This document shows, piece after piece, positions 45,240 to 58,300 of a DNA stretch of 64,000 bases. The number at the start of each line of letters is the position of its first letter. The first letter of the stretch is position 1. The position numbers and the translations under genes are program-made. A model generated the notes under the pieces. It was not told where the DNA came from. It was given only the letters and a program-made list of their open reading frames with translations, and ran no database searches. The stretch comes from Leptodactylus fallax (lineage: Eukaryota > Chordata > Amphibia > Anura > Leptodactylidae): positions 1,828,001-1,892,000 of the forward strand of contig CAMRHE010000352.1 of NCBI GenBank assembly GCA_947044405.1, read 5' to 3'.

Positions 45240-45270
<31 letters not shown>

Positions 45271-45720
45271 TAGAAAAAAAGTTTTAAAAAATATTAAACC
45301 CCCCCCCCCAAAACATCATAAAAGTTCAAATCACCTCCCTTTCCCTAGAATACATATAAAAGTAATATAATACTGTGAAACACATACATACTAGGTATCC
45401 CTGTATCTGAAAATGCCCGGTCTATAAATCTTTACAAATATTTTTCCCGTGCGGTAAACGCCGTAGCAGGAAAAAAAAATCAAAAGTGCAAACCGCCATT
45501 TTTCACTGTTTTGCTTCCGATAAAAATTTGAATAAAAAATGATCAAAGCAATAGACATTCCCCAAAATGGTATAAATAAAAAGTACACCTGGCCCCACAA
45601 AAAAATTATGCCCTAGGCATCCCTGTACACATAAATATAAAAAAGTTATGGGTGTCAGAATATGGCACCGTAAAGAAAAAATATTTGTTTTTTGCAAAGT
45701 TTTAGATCTTTAAGGAGTTA
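44679..45720 (+). repeat. TTAACCCC-type repeat, copy with internal duplication
   Basis: It begins TTAACCCCTTTACGACATCC and ends near TTAAGGAGTTAA (45709-45720). A module of about 300 bp is duplicated inside: the words ATCCCTGTATCTGAAAATGC and CCCGTGCGGTAAA occur at 45089-45145 and again at 45398-45460, each preceded by a long A tract. The same module lies in the 36333-37510 element (37195-37320). No gene. Confidence 0.75.
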
Positions 45721-47635
45721 AATTGTAAATAAAACTATATAAATTTGGTATCCTAGGAATCGCACCAAAACATAGAATACAAGTGACATGTCATTTTGGC
45801 TGCACAGTGAACGCCGTAAAAACAAAACCCGCAAGAAAGTCACAAAAGTGCACTTTTTCTCCAATTCCACCCAATTCTGAATTTTTTTTCAGCTTCCCAG
45901 TACATTGTACCGAATAATAAATGGTACCATTATGAAGAACAATTTGTTTCACAAACATTAAGCCCTAATATGGCTCTGTGAAGGAAAAATAAAAAAAAAG
46001 TTATAGGGTTTCAGAGGCATGGATTCAAAAACGAAAATTGAAAAATACCACCGATGGGAAGGGGTTTCTGAGGTTAATAACGAGAAATAACCTCCTCCTT
46101 CCTGCACATATGACACCACAGCAGTGTGATAAGAGCAAAGAGACTGCTTGCTGTCATTCATTCTGCTTAGTTTCAGTGGAAAAAAAAATCAGTCCAAGTC
46201 ATGAGATACAATGTCCCTGGTCATGTGATGGAAACACAAGCGCACAGCTCATTACCAGGCAGATGTCAGATTACTGTGCTGTGATAACAAGCTGTGCACC
46301 TGCGTGTTCATCACAAGACAAAGGACTGATTTTTATCCACTGAAAGTAAGCAAAATGAATGACAGCAAGCAGGGATCTAGACAACCATGAGGAATTAATA
46401 CAGAAAGTAGATTGCTCTCCAATCCCACCCTGTCACTCTGTTCTTGGCACACTGCTGTGATATCATGTGTACAGGAAGGAGCAGGAGGGCCCAAGAAGCA
46501 GACAGGTAAGTATCAATACTTATCTCTTATGCTATGCAGTTTGGAGGCACAAAGACCTAATGTAGCCTGCAGCTTATAAGTTTGAGAGTGACGCAAAGAC
46601 ACCAGCAAAAGTAACCCTTTGACATCCCACAGTACACTTCAGATCTAACAGATTCCCTTGGCTTCCATAAGTGGTCTGAACCATGGGGCCTGAATCAATA
46701 AAATAAGTAGATCCTAAATGTTTCTTATGGCAATTGTATTTAAATAAGTTTGGCAACTATTGTTGTGAGTATTATTACAAACTTTCTTGACAGATAAAAA
46801 ATAGAAAAAGAAAGAGTGGCACTACCTTTTTTTCGGAAATCCAGTGGCACGAATCAGCGGTCCCCATTTATGTATTAAGGTGGGGCTCAGCAGTAAATCA
46901 TACATAAAATTAAATGCCAAAAGTAGAAAATAACACTGTGGCACTCACCAACTTGAGTAAAATCTGTCCTTTATTCCAACACTTAATAAATACTCATAGA
47001 GAGAGAATATAGGATGCAACAGCCCATACCACATGGCCTTTCATACAGCAAAATATCCAGAATAGTACAGTAAGATGACAACTTCCTGTCACGGCTCTAA
47101 AACATAAGTGACTTCAAATGGCGTCCGAGGCACTACGGCTTGTCCGCCCAGCCAATGAAGCGCGACACAGAAAGTGAAACCCAGAACACAATCGCGACAG
47201 TGCACCTGAAACACCGCAAATCTCACCATCTCCTGGATCTCCCATCATGAATGCGCTCTAAGCCCCACCTACAAAGAACTGATGAGACTAATGTTATAAA
47301 TCTAATAGACCTGGTATTGATGAGGACTGTATTTCCCTTTTGTGTAAAGGTCTTAATATTAGTTTGGTAGACAAATTTGATTCTGTTCAATTTGAGCAGG
47401 TGGTGATACAAGAGAGGTTTCATTGGTAAATGAAGATGGGCGGTAATACCATGCTGATGACATTATTATAAGAAAGAAGCTAATAGATAACTGTCTGCAG
47501 GGGCGCACCTCTAATGAGGCGAAGTGAGGCTTCCTAATGGCCCATTTGCTGGGGGTCCAGTCTTTGCTAGTTACTCCCCTGATAAGGGGTCGTTAGGAAC
47601 GGGCATTTTACATAAGGGGGCTTTATGAACTTAAG
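45721..47635. other. No gene recognised
   Basis: AT-rich repeat tail to about 46080, then unassigned sequence. The part at about 46900-47420 with AAAATCTGTCCTTTATTCCA and AACAGCCCATACCACATGGC could be a retroelement end. 47490-47580 begins CAGGGGCGCACCTC and may be a short relic of the CAGGGGCG element family. Confidence 0.4.
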
Positions 47636-47989
47636 AAGTGGGTTAAAAAAAGTATTTAGTCAACCACCAATTGTGCAAGTTCTCCCACTTAAAAAGATGA
47701 GAGGTCTGTAATTGACATCATAGGTAGACCTCAACTATGAGAGACCAAATGAGAAAACATATCTAGAAAGTCACATTGTCTGATTTTTTAAGAATTTATT
47801 TGCAAATTATCGTGGAAAATAAGTATTTGGTCACCTACAAACAAGCAAGATTTCTGGCTCTCACAGACCTGTAACTTCTTCTTTAAGAGGATCCTCTGTC
47901 CTCCGCTCATTACCTGTAGTAATGGCACCTGTTATCAGTATAAAAGACACCTGTCCACAACCTCAAACAGTCACACTCCAAACTCCACT

Positions 47990-49998
47990 ATGGTGAAGAC
48001 CAAAGAGCTGTGGAAGGACACCAGAAACAAAATTTTAGACCTGCACCAGGCTGGGAAGACTGAATCTGCAATAGGCAAGCAGCGTGGTGTGAAGAAATCA
48101 ACTGTGGGAGCAATAATTAGAAAATGGAAGACATACAGTAGAGACCAAAAGTTTGGACACACCTTCTCATTCCAAGAGTTTTCTGTATTTTCATGACTAT
48201 AACAATTGTAGATTCACACTGAAGGCATCAAAACTATGAATTAACACATGTGGAATTATATACTTAACAAAAAAGTGTGAAACAACTGAAAATATGTCTT
48301 ATATTCTAGGTTCTTCAAAGTAGCCACCTTTTGCTTTGATTACTGCTTTGCATACTCTTGGCATTCTCTTGATGAGCTTCAAGAGGTAGTCACCTGAAAT
48401 GGTTTTCACTTCACAGGTGTGCCCTGTCAGGTTTAATAAGTGGGATTTCTTACCTTATAAATGGGGTGGGACCATCAGTTGTGTTGTTCAGAAGTCAGGT
48501 GGATACACAGCTGATAGTCCTACTGAATGGAGTGTTAGAATTTGTATTATGGCAAGAAAAAGGCAGCTAAGTAAAGAAAAAAACGAGTGGCCATCATTAC
48601 TTTAAGAAATGAAGGTCAATCAGTCCGAAAAATTGGGAAAACTTTGAAAGTGTCCCCAAGTGCAGTGGCCAAAACCATCAAGCGCTACAAAGAAACTGGC
48701 CCACATGAGAACCGCCCCAGGAAAGGAAGACCAAGAGTCACCTCTGCTGCGGAGGATAAGTTCATCCGAGTCACCAGCCTCAGAAATCGCAGGTTAACAG
48801 CAGCTCAGATTAGAGACCAGGTCAATGTCACACAGAGTTCTAGCAGCAGACACATCTCTACAACAACTGTTAAGAGGAGACCTTGCAGCAGGCCTTCATG
48901 GTAAAATAGCTGCTAGAAAACCACTGCTAAGGACAGGCAACAAACAGAAGAGACTTGTTTGGGCTAAAGAACACAAGGAATGGACATTAGACCTGTGGAA
49001 ATCTGTGCTTTGGTCTGATGAGTCCAAATTTGAGCTCTTTGGTTCCAACCACCGTGTCTTTGTGCGACGCAGAAAAGGTGAACGAATGGACTCTACATGC
49101 CTGGTTCCCACCGTGAAGCATGGAGGAGGAGGTGTGTCCAAACTTTTGGTCTGTACTGTACAAGACCACTGCTCCCTCGATCAGGGGCTCCACACAAGAT
49201 CTCACCCCGTGGGGTCAAAATGATCAGAAGAACGGTGAGCAAAAATCCCAGAACCAGTGAATGACCTGCAGAAAGCTGGGACTAACGTAACAAAGGCTAC
49301 CGTCAGTAACACACTACGCCGCCAGAGATCCTGCAGTGCCCTACGTGTCCTCCTGCTTAAGCCATTACATATCCAGGCCCGTCTGAAGTTTGCTAGAGAG
49401 CATTTGCATATTCCAGAAGAGTATTGGGAGAATGTCATATGGTCAGATGAAACCAAGGTAGAAAACACAACTCGTCGTGTTTGGAGGAGAGTGAATGCTG
49501 AGTTGCATCCAAAGAACACCATACCTACTGTGAAGCATGGGGTGGCAACATCATGCTTTGGGGCTGTTTCTCTGCAAAGGAACCAGGACGACTGTCCGTG
49601 TACATGAAAGAATGAATGGGGCCATGTATCGTGGGATTTTGAGTGCAAACCTCCTTCCATCAACAAGGACATTGAAGATGAGATGTGGCTGGGTCTTTCA
49701 GTATGACAATGATCCCAAGCACACAGCCAGGGCAACAAAGGAGTGGCTTCGTAAGAAGCATTTCAAGGTCCTGGAGTGGCCTAGCCAGTCTCCAGATCTC
49801 AACCCCATAGAAAACCTTTGGAGGGAGTTGAAAGTTCGTGTTGCCCAGTGACAGCCCCAAAACATCACTGCTCTAGAGGAGATCTGCATGGAGGAATGGG
49901 CCAACATACCAGCAACAGTGTGTGCCAACCTTGTGAGGACTTACAGAAAACGTTTGACCTCTGTTATTGCCAACAAAGCATATATAACAAAGTATTGA
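47990..49998 (+). pseudogene. Tc1 transposase, nearly full length but frameshifted
   Basis: The start [20 protein letters not shown] at 47990 leads into [17 protein letters not shown], where the inner Tc1 inserted. After it, 49161 onward, the reading continues with frame changes: [37 protein letters not shown] with the first Asp (about 49445), [10 protein letters not shown], then in another frame [16 protein letters not shown] with the second Asp (about 49705) and [15 protein letters not shown] with the Glu (about 49810). A stop at 49852 replaces a sense codon, and the tail follows to KAYITKY at 49998. All DD34E residues are present but never in one frame. Confidence 0.9.
48136..49158 (+). 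mobile_element. Inner Tc1-like element with truncated transposase
   Basis: Ends CAGTAGAGACCAAAAGTTTG and, inverted, CAAACTTTTGGTCTGTACTG are flanked by TA (48134-48135 and 49159-49160). It is a third Tc1 family. The transposase starts MARKRQLSKE at 48550, breaks in frame twice (pieces at 48587-48904 and 48825-49140), and includes the helix-turn-helix words KIGKTLKVSPSAVAKTIKRY and the first Asp in VLWSDESKFELFG. The frame ends at VPTVKHGGGG, fused directly to the 3' inverted repeat. The second Asp and the Glu are deleted, so the element is non-autonomous. Confidence 0.92.
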
Positions 49999-50216
49999 GA
50001 TGAACTTTTGTTATTGACCAAAGACTTATTTTCCACCATAATTTGCAAATAAATTCTTAAAAAATCAGACAAGGTGATTTTCTGGATTTGTTTTCTCATT
50101 TTGTCTCTCATAGTTGAGGTCTACCTATGATGTCAATTACAGGCCTCTCTCATCTTTTTAAGTGGGAGAACTTGCACAATTGGTGGCTGACTAAATACTT
50201 TTTTTTCCCCACTGTA

Positions 50217-50720
50217 TATGGAGGTGGCACCACTAGTCAAGGTATGAATTTCTGTTAATGAGCTATAATGATCCACATTCACCTTTCCCTGGGTTTGGTG
50301 AGTAGAATTCAACCCCTTCTCTGTGAATTGTAGGACAATATTCACTTCTCCAACCACAAAATGGTAAGTCCACAATAAATAAGTGTTTTTCTTTGTTCAA
50401 TAAATGGTTATTAAAGACTTATTAAAACACTTCCATATATATAATGTCCCAAAAGGAGGTTCCAAAAATAAAAAGGCATCAGTATCCAAAAAAGCATTAC
50501 ATTTACTTACCGACACAAGCAGCAGTTAAAATCACAATAAAATTCTCAGTCAGTGAAGTTCCGATGGTTAACTCCAAAACATCCGGACCTTCATAACCAG
50601 ACGATGACATATAAATAAAAGGTCATCCATAAAAAGAGCTCAATGGGTTTCAGAGATAAATAAAAAAAAAAAGCAGTCTTCTTCAGGAGATTAAATACAG
50701 TGAAAATTAGCTTTTCATAC
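50217..50720 (+). repeat. Probable 5' untranslated part of a Penelope-like element
   Basis: The segment contains AAAGACTTATTAAAACACTTCC, tandem A-rich words and CTTCTTCAGGAG, which is a common motif next to the ends of vertebrate Penelope-like elements. It precedes the RT fragment. The left border is not defined. Confidence 0.4.
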
Positions 50721-51084
50721 TCAATGCTCACTTATAAGTACACTCTAGTTCAGCTACTCCTCTTATATGTCGTCCACAAGAAGTGTGGATGTCCCACTTC
50801 TGGCATGGAGTCACTCCTCCCACTTACTTGGCTGCCTCAACCAGCATGTGACAGTTCTTTCTCCCACAAGAAGTGGGGGCAAAATCCACAGGAAGTGGAA
50901 TAATTCTAGTGCCTCTACCAGCATGTTCACTGAAGGCTTGGTGAATCGAATCCCAAGCCCCAGAATGACCAAAATCACACAGCTCTTTACCCCAATACAG
51001 AGAACAGGTATAAGAAAAAGATAAGAAGGGGAAAGCGAGGTGGAAAACGCAATAAAAAAAAAAATTAAAACTGAGGAACCTCAA

Positions 51085-51489
51085 AGAAATATTTACGCAA
51101 CAGAGGGATTTTTAATCTGTCTTCTTATAAATTAGCAAAAGAGGAAATTAATCTCCTTTGTAAAGGTCTCTCAAAATGGGGGAGGAGGTCCAAACATTAA
51201 AAGTTATAAATAAATAAAAGTTAGAAATATATATTAAACCAATCGAGACAGAATTAAACTTTATTGAGACGTTCTATGAATTAACCCTAGCCGAACTGAG
51301 CGACCTAAATATGGAAGTACAAAATCAAATCACAAAATAAAATTAAAAAGAAAAGTAATCTACTTCCATCGTGTAACATATATAAAATCCTTATCTAGGA
51401 ACCAAGAGATTTTCATAAAAAAACACTGATAAGGGGGGAGGTATAGTAATTATGAATAAAGATTATTACCTTAAAGAAGCTATACACCT
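51085..51489 (+). pseudogene. Penelope-like RT, N-terminal fragment, first part
   Basis: At 51099-51198 the frame reads NRGIFNLSSYKLAKEEINLL and CKGLSKW, the characteristic start of Penelope-like RTs (N-L-S-S motif followed by K-G-L). A frame change follows. At 51230-51330 the words ETELNFIETFYEL appear. At 51422 the frame reads NTDKGGGIVIMNKDYYLKEA and IH, matching the D-K-G-G motif of RT. The copy is interrupted after ATACACCT by the BEL element. On the other side of it (59062-59090) the same frame continues LLSDMEYYRK, so the BEL inserted into a readable RT. The frame then ends at a Tc1 insertion (59093). Confidence 0.88.
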
Positions 51490-52157
51490 TGTTCTGCCCA
51501 ATGGATCAGAATCTGATGTTAAAAGTGTATAATCTCATTTTACATACTTGTGTTAATGTATAGTCTAATTAGGTTATAGCACCATGTAGTGGTCTTTCAG
51601 TTACATTACCTGTTGAATTCTCCTTATGAAGCTATTGCATTATGGGAGCTACAATGCACTCTGGGTAAAGCAAGGCATTCTGGGAGCAAGAAACCTGCCC
51701 ACAAGACATTGGGCTGCCATCTCTTGCACTACTCCACACTTGAGCTCCATTATCCTTGTGCAAGCATATCTGGTAGGAATTGTCTTATTCCTATGTGAAT
51801 GTATGTAGTGTTCAGGACTGTTAGTGAGCCATGTATAGCTTAATCAGGATGTATTACTGTTAGTTATATGTGTATATGTATAGGCTTCCATCTTACCATG
51901 TGCTTTCACTGTTGATTTTAAGTGTCATGGCCATGTATTCATGCTCAATACTTATACCTATACTTTTGTATTCTTATAGTTTTACCAGAACATATCAACA
52001 TATCATATCAATATCATCATCACATTACCATATTTACAACCTGTTGACCAATAAATTCTTAGACTACAGAAAAAACAGTCTGTTTATTTGGAAGACAGAG
52101 AAGGTTTATGCTGTATGTCAGACTGCACACTGAGAGAACGTGTAAGAAGACAGAACA
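51490..52157 (+). repeat. 5' LTR of BEL/Pao element
   Basis: 668 bp. TG and CA ends. It contains AATAAATTC (52048-52056) near the 3' end, possibly the polyadenylation region. The next 213 bp (52158-52370) are the leader before the ORF. Confidence 0.95.
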
Positions 52158-52370
52158 GTAAAACAGATGCTAGTCACAAGCAATAGTGGATTAGACTATA
52201 CGGAGCCGCTATCACCCACATGGTCGTACATACGGGTATTGCAGCAGCCGCCATACAGTCACAAGTAACGAGTGTGCAACCCTCCAACACAATTCAGACC
52301 ACGCTGAAATCTGTTTCTATCTGATTGAGGTGCACACAGAGACATTCAGTGGTCAGCAAGCAGACACGCA

Positions 52371-55300
52371 ATGTCTATCAGCAGGGCATCTTCACTCAGG
52401 ACGAGGTCCCGAACAAGCTGTTCCAGCAAGTCTTCAATAAAAGAATCTGCTGCTCTCGCTCATGCAGAAGCTGAGGCGGCAAAAGTAAGATTGTCCTTTG
52501 CTTCACAAGAAATGCAACTGAAGCTAAGACAAGCAGATCAAGAAGCAGAGAAATCACGCTTGCAAGCAGATCAAGAAGCAGAGAAAGCGCGTTTGCAAGC
52601 AGAAGGCGCACGTTTGCAAGCAGATCAAGAAGCAGAGAGAGCACGCTTGCAAGCAGATCAAGAAGCAGAGAGAGCACGCTTGCAAGCAGATCGAGAGGCA
52701 GAGAGAGCACGCCTGCAGGCGACTCTGGAAAAACTGGCCGCAGAGAAAGAGGCAGCAGCCGCAATAGCCAAAGCAGAGTTCCTGGAAACCGTGGAGTTCC
52801 CCAAATCTGAGAAACACAGCAGTGTACTGGGGCCAGACCTAGATCAACAAGATCCAGCATGGCGCGTCTCAGAATACGTCCACCAGCATTCCGGAACAGG
52901 CAACAACCATGATTCACTTCATCAACCAGCCTATGCAGATTACAAGAGATCCAACCCTGATGAACTGCAGTACCGCAAACAGGAAAGTATGCAACAAAGC
53001 GATGTCGACCACAACTACCGATCTACAGAGCAGAAGACACAGCCTCAGCTACAATTAAAAGGATCACCCTTCGCTTCAGAACGATATTATACAGACTATC
53101 CTAGGCCAGAAGCTCCCAAAAGGTATGGTGATACACCTCACTCACACCACATCAGCACACCAGCTCATATCGGCAATAACCAAGCCTCCATGGACTTTGC
53201 TAAGTTCTTTGCTAAACGAGAGCTGGTTACCAAAGGACTTGTAAAGTTCACTGACCGCGCTGAGAGCTACAGGTCATGGCGAGCCTCTTTCCAGAACGCC
53301 ATCAAAGACTTGGATCTTTCTTGTAGTGAGGAGTTAGATCTCATGACAAAGTGGCTTGGGAGTGAGTCTGCTGAACACGCCAAAAGAATAAGAGACATTA
53401 ACATAAATTATCCTGACACGGGCCTAAAGATGGTATGGGAAAGGCTTGATGAGTGTTATGGGTCAATAGAAGCTATAGAAAATGCTTTATTTAAGAGAAT
53501 TGATAATTTTCCCAGAATAGTGAGTAAAGGAGGTTACCAGAAGCTCAGGGAGCTGAGTGACTTGTTAATGGAGGTATGGGTTGCTCAAGCAGAAGGAGAT
53601 CTACCAGGCCTGGCATTTCTGAACACTGCCAGGGGTGTCAATCCAATTGTTCAGAAGCTCCCATATAACCTACAGGAGAAGTGGATCATGCATGGATCCC
53701 GTTATAAACAGGTTAACAATGTACCATTCCCTCCTTTCTCTGTGTTTGTAGACTTTGTCAGACAACAGGCGAGAATTAGGAATGATCCTAGCTTTGATTT
53801 TACTTTGTCATGTTCCACTGCCCCTGGTGTCAAATCTTATAAAACACCGGTGGCAGTTCACAAAACTAATGTTACCTCCACAGGTTCTTCTTACAGAACG
53901 TTCAAGTCTTCTCAAGAAGAGAATAGACCTAAGGATCTCAGCAAGCAGTGTCCCTTACATAAGAAACCACATCCTCTACTAAAATGCAGAGCCTTCAGGG
54001 AGAAGTCTCTGGAGGACCGGAAGAGTTTCCTCAAGGAAAACAACATCTGCTTCAGATGCTGCGCTACAACGTCACACTTCGCTAGGAACTGTGAGGTCAG
54101 TGTCAAATGCACAGAATGTGGTAGCACAGAACACAACACGGCTTTACACCCTGGACCACCCTCACAGATGTCATCGCAAGCTGAGGAGCCATTAGTACAG
54201 CAGATGGACACTGACGCAATAGACACCCCGATAGTCAGCTCTCATTGTACAGAGATCTGTAAAGGATTTGTAGGAGGAAAGTCCTGCTCAAAAATCTGCC
54301 TTGTGAGAGTCTATCCGGCAGGTCACCGAAATAAGGCTATTAAGATATATGCAATCTTGGATGACCAAAGCAATAGGTCTTTAGCTAAGTCCACCTTCTT
54401 TGACACCTTTAACATAGTAGGCCCCGTTTCTCCCTACTCCTTAAGGACATGCGCAGGTACTGTCGAGACGGCGGGGAGAAAGGCGACTGGATACAAAGTA
54501 GAATCCATGGACGGTCAGACCTGTTTATCTCTGCCAACCATACTGGAGTGCAACCAGATTCCCGACAACAGGTCAGAGATACCTATATCGGAGGTAGCAG
54601 CACACCACCCTCATTTGAAGCGTATAGCTCACCTGATACCACAACTGGACCCAGAGGCTCCAATAGTCCTACTCCTCGGAAGAGACATACTACGAGTCCA
54701 CAAGGTTAGGGGACTAATTAACGGTCCCCAGAACGCTCCATATGCCCAGAGACTGGACCTAGGGTGGGTCATTGTAGGAGATGTCTGTCTAGGAGGAGCA
54801 CACAAGCCAACTTCAGTCAACAGTATGCTCACTTGCACACTTGAAAAGGGACGTCCTTCTCTCTTCCAGCCTTGTCCGAGTAGTTTCCTGGTAAAAGAGT
54901 TGCCACACAGTGCTCCCCTGCCTTGTCCTTTCGCAGACCTTTCCTGTGAAGGCCATGCCTGTGATGGTGAGCCAGATCACATAGGGTGTACAGTTTTCCA
55001 TAGGACAAGAGAAGACAACAGGGTCACAATGTCCATAGAAGACAGGCTGTTCTTGGACATAATGGATCAGGAAATGGTGAAAGACCAGTCAAAAAGTTGG
55101 GTCGCACCTTTACCATTTAAGCCCCAGAGACGACGCTTACCCAACAACAGGGAACTTGTCTACAATCGATTTGTCTCTCTCAAACAGAAACTTCAGAGGT
55201 CACCAGAGACAAGACAACATTTCTTTTCCTTCATGGAGAAGATATTTAAGAACAACCATGCAGAAATCGCACCTGCGCTTCAGGATTCTGAGGAGTGTTG

Positions 55301-58300
55301 GTACTTGCCCATATTCGGTGTGTATCATCCAAAGAAACCAGGTCAGATAAGAGTAGTATTTGACTCAAGTGCCAGGTGTGACAGTATCTCGCTAAATGAT
55401 GTCCTACTATCAGGTCCAGACCTTAACAACAGACTTCTGGGAGTGCTTCTCCGCTTCCGCAGAGATTCGGTGGCATTTATGGCTGACGTACAACAGATGT
55501 TTTACTGCTTTCTTGTCAAGGAGGAACACAGAAACTTCTTGATGTTCTTTTGGTACCGTGACAATGACCCTTGTAAAGACATTGTGGAGTATCGAATGAG
55601 AGTGCACATCTTTGGAAACAGTCCTTCCCCTGCAGTTGCGATCTATGGTCTCAGACATTCAGCCCGAGAGGGTGAAACAAGGTATGGGTCGGACGTCAGA
55701 TCCTTTGTGGAAAGAGATTTTTATGTGGACGACTGCCTGAAATCCACACCCACAAGTGAGTCTGCAATCAGTCTCCTCAAAAGGGCTCAGGAAATGCTTG
55801 CTCTGTCTAATTTGAGGTTGCACAAGATTGCTTCCAACAGCCACGAATTAATGGAGGCCTTTCCCTCTCAAGATCACTCAATTGACCTAAAGGACTTAGA
55901 TCTAAGCACTGATTCCCTTCCCATGCAGCGGAGCCTTGGATTACTCTGGGATTTAAAGGTAGATGCATTCACCTTCCAAATCAGCAAGGAAGAAAAGCCT
56001 TTCACACGCAGAGGTGTCTTGTCTATCATAAACAGCTTATATGACCCTCTGGGATTTGTAGCTCCTGTTACTATCCAAGGTAAATGGATGTTAAGAGACT
56101 TCACCCAAGAGAAATCTGATTGGGATGATCCTCTTCCTGTAGGAAAAAGAGACCTGTGGGCAGATTGGAGGAAGTCTCTGGAAGCTTTGTCCAGCCTTCA
56201 TGTGACACGACCTTATGCTTCCGTACCATCAACAGAAGTCAAAATACAAAGACTCTGCATCTTCTGCGATGCTTCAGTCAAAGCGATTGCAGCAGTGGCA
56301 TACCTAAAAACTATAGACGTTGAAGATCAATGCCATATAGGATTTGTCATGAGCCGGACAAAACTGGCGCCACTCCGTGAACACACAATACCCAGGCTAG
56401 AACTCTGTACTGCTGTGCTTGCAGTGGAGTTGGCTGAACTCGTAACGACAGCAATGAACTTGGAAATCAAGGAAGTTGAGTTCTACACGGACAGCAAGGT
56501 AGTCCTAGGGTATATCTGCAACGAAACCCGACGCTTTTATGTCTATGTCAGCAATCGGGTTCTAAGGATCAGGAGATCCACTTGTCCTAAGCAGTGGCAT
56601 TATGTGCCTACACATCATAATCCAGCGGACCACGCGACCAGATCTGTCACGCCAAGCCACCTTAAAGACACAACATGGTTTACGGGTCCTAGATTCTTAT
56701 ACCATCCAACATCCTGCGTTGCCAGATCAGATGCATTTGAACTAATAGAGCCAGACGCCGATGAGGAAATCCGCCCTCAGGTATCCGTTTTGCGCACAGT
56801 GACTTTGGACAAACACTTCAAATCCCATCGTTTCAGCAAGTTCTCAACTTGGAAGTCACTTGTTCGTGCGGTTGCTTGTTTAGTTCATATAGCTGAGTCT
56901 TACAAGTCGACCTTACCTACGGGACAGAAACCCTGCAAAGGTTGGCATCACTGTAGACATGCTTTTACTGCTCCCAACTTAGAGAGGTCCAAGAACTTGA
57001 TAATTCGCACAGTACAACGTGAGTGTTATGCCAAAGAAATAGACCACCTCAATAAAAAGCAATCCATTCCTAAGGACAGTGCTTTGAAGAAGCTTGATCC
57101 AATCATCGACCAAGATGGGTTGCTCAGGATAGGAGGCCGTCTTCATGAAGCCAAAGTGGAATTTATGGAAAAACATCCACTAATAATTCATGGACATCAT
57201 CATGTCACAACGTTGCTTGTGCAACACCACCACATTCAAGTGAAGCACCAGGGCCGATTGTTTACTGAAGGGAATCTACGAGCTGCTGGACTGTGGATAG
57301 TTGGAGCAAAGAGATGTGTGAGCAAACTTATCTTCAACTGTGTTACTTGTCGCAAACTTCGTGGCAAGTTTCAGAATCCGAAGATGGCCAATCTCCCACC
57401 TGACAGACTCAGTACAGATCCTCCTTTCACTAACGTAGGTCTGGATGTATTCGGTCCTTGGTCTGTAGCTACACGGCATACTAGAGGAATCCATGTCAGT
57501 GCGAAACGCTGGGCAGTTCTATTTACTTGTATGTCCAGCAGAGCTGTCCATATAGAAGTGATTGAATCGATGGACACTTCAAGTTTCATAAACGCACTTC
57601 GACGGTTTATCGCCATCAGAGGGCCTGTAAAGCATATTCGTTCTGACAGAGGTACAAATTTTGTTGGTGCAGTGAAAGAACTTCAAATTCCTTCCAACTT
57701 AGACACTACTAATGTGGAGAGATACTTAAGTGAGCAAGGATGCACCTGGACTTTCAATCCACCACATTCTTCTCACATGGGAGGTGCCTGGGAGAGAATG
57801 ATAGGGATAGCACGCAGAATCTTGGACTCAATCTTCTTGCAAGTGGGGAGTACAAGACTCACCCATGAGAGTTTAATGACATTCTTGGCAGAAGTTTCAG
57901 CCATCATGAATGCCAGACCATTAACTACGCTATCTAGTGGCTCTGGAGATTTGACTATTCTCACTCCTGCCATGTTGTTGACCCAGAAAACCAGTGTTCT
58001 GAGTGCACCATCTGGAGATTTTGGTGACAAAGACCTTTACAGACGACAATGGAGGCAAGTGCAAAGTCTCTCCAATGCTTTCTGGGACAGATGGAGGAAG
58101 CAGTACATCTCTACCTTACAACCAAGGAGGAAGTGGCAGACTAACAAGCGAAACATTAGACCTGGAGACGTCGTGCTCATGAAAGACAGCCAGTTGCACC
58201 GGAATGAGTGGCCACTGGACCTCATCACTCAAACGTTCCCAAGCAAAGATGGGAATGTACGTAAAGCCGAGGTCAAAGTGTGGAAGCTTGGCGAGAGTAA

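Larger units (their letters stand above)
47636..50214 (+). mobile_element. Tc1-like transposon, copy 3, with another Tc1 inside
   Basis: It belongs to the CAGTGGGGAAAAAAAGTATT family. The right end CCCCACTG is intact with TA after it; the left end is decayed (AGTGGGTTAAAAAAAGTATT). It is split at 48135 by the second Tc1 at 48136-49158. Without that it is about 1.55 kb, close to full length, the longest of the three copies of this family in the window. Confidence 0.92.

Noticed and set aside
40440..51480. Search for upstream SULF2 exons with the sulfatase domain
   Set aside because: Only repeat-derived frames are present on the minus strand; none shows a sulfatase motif.
52396..52917. 173-codon antisense ORF, leucine-rich
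   Set aside because: It is the mirror of the repeated coiled-coil codons of the BEL gag.
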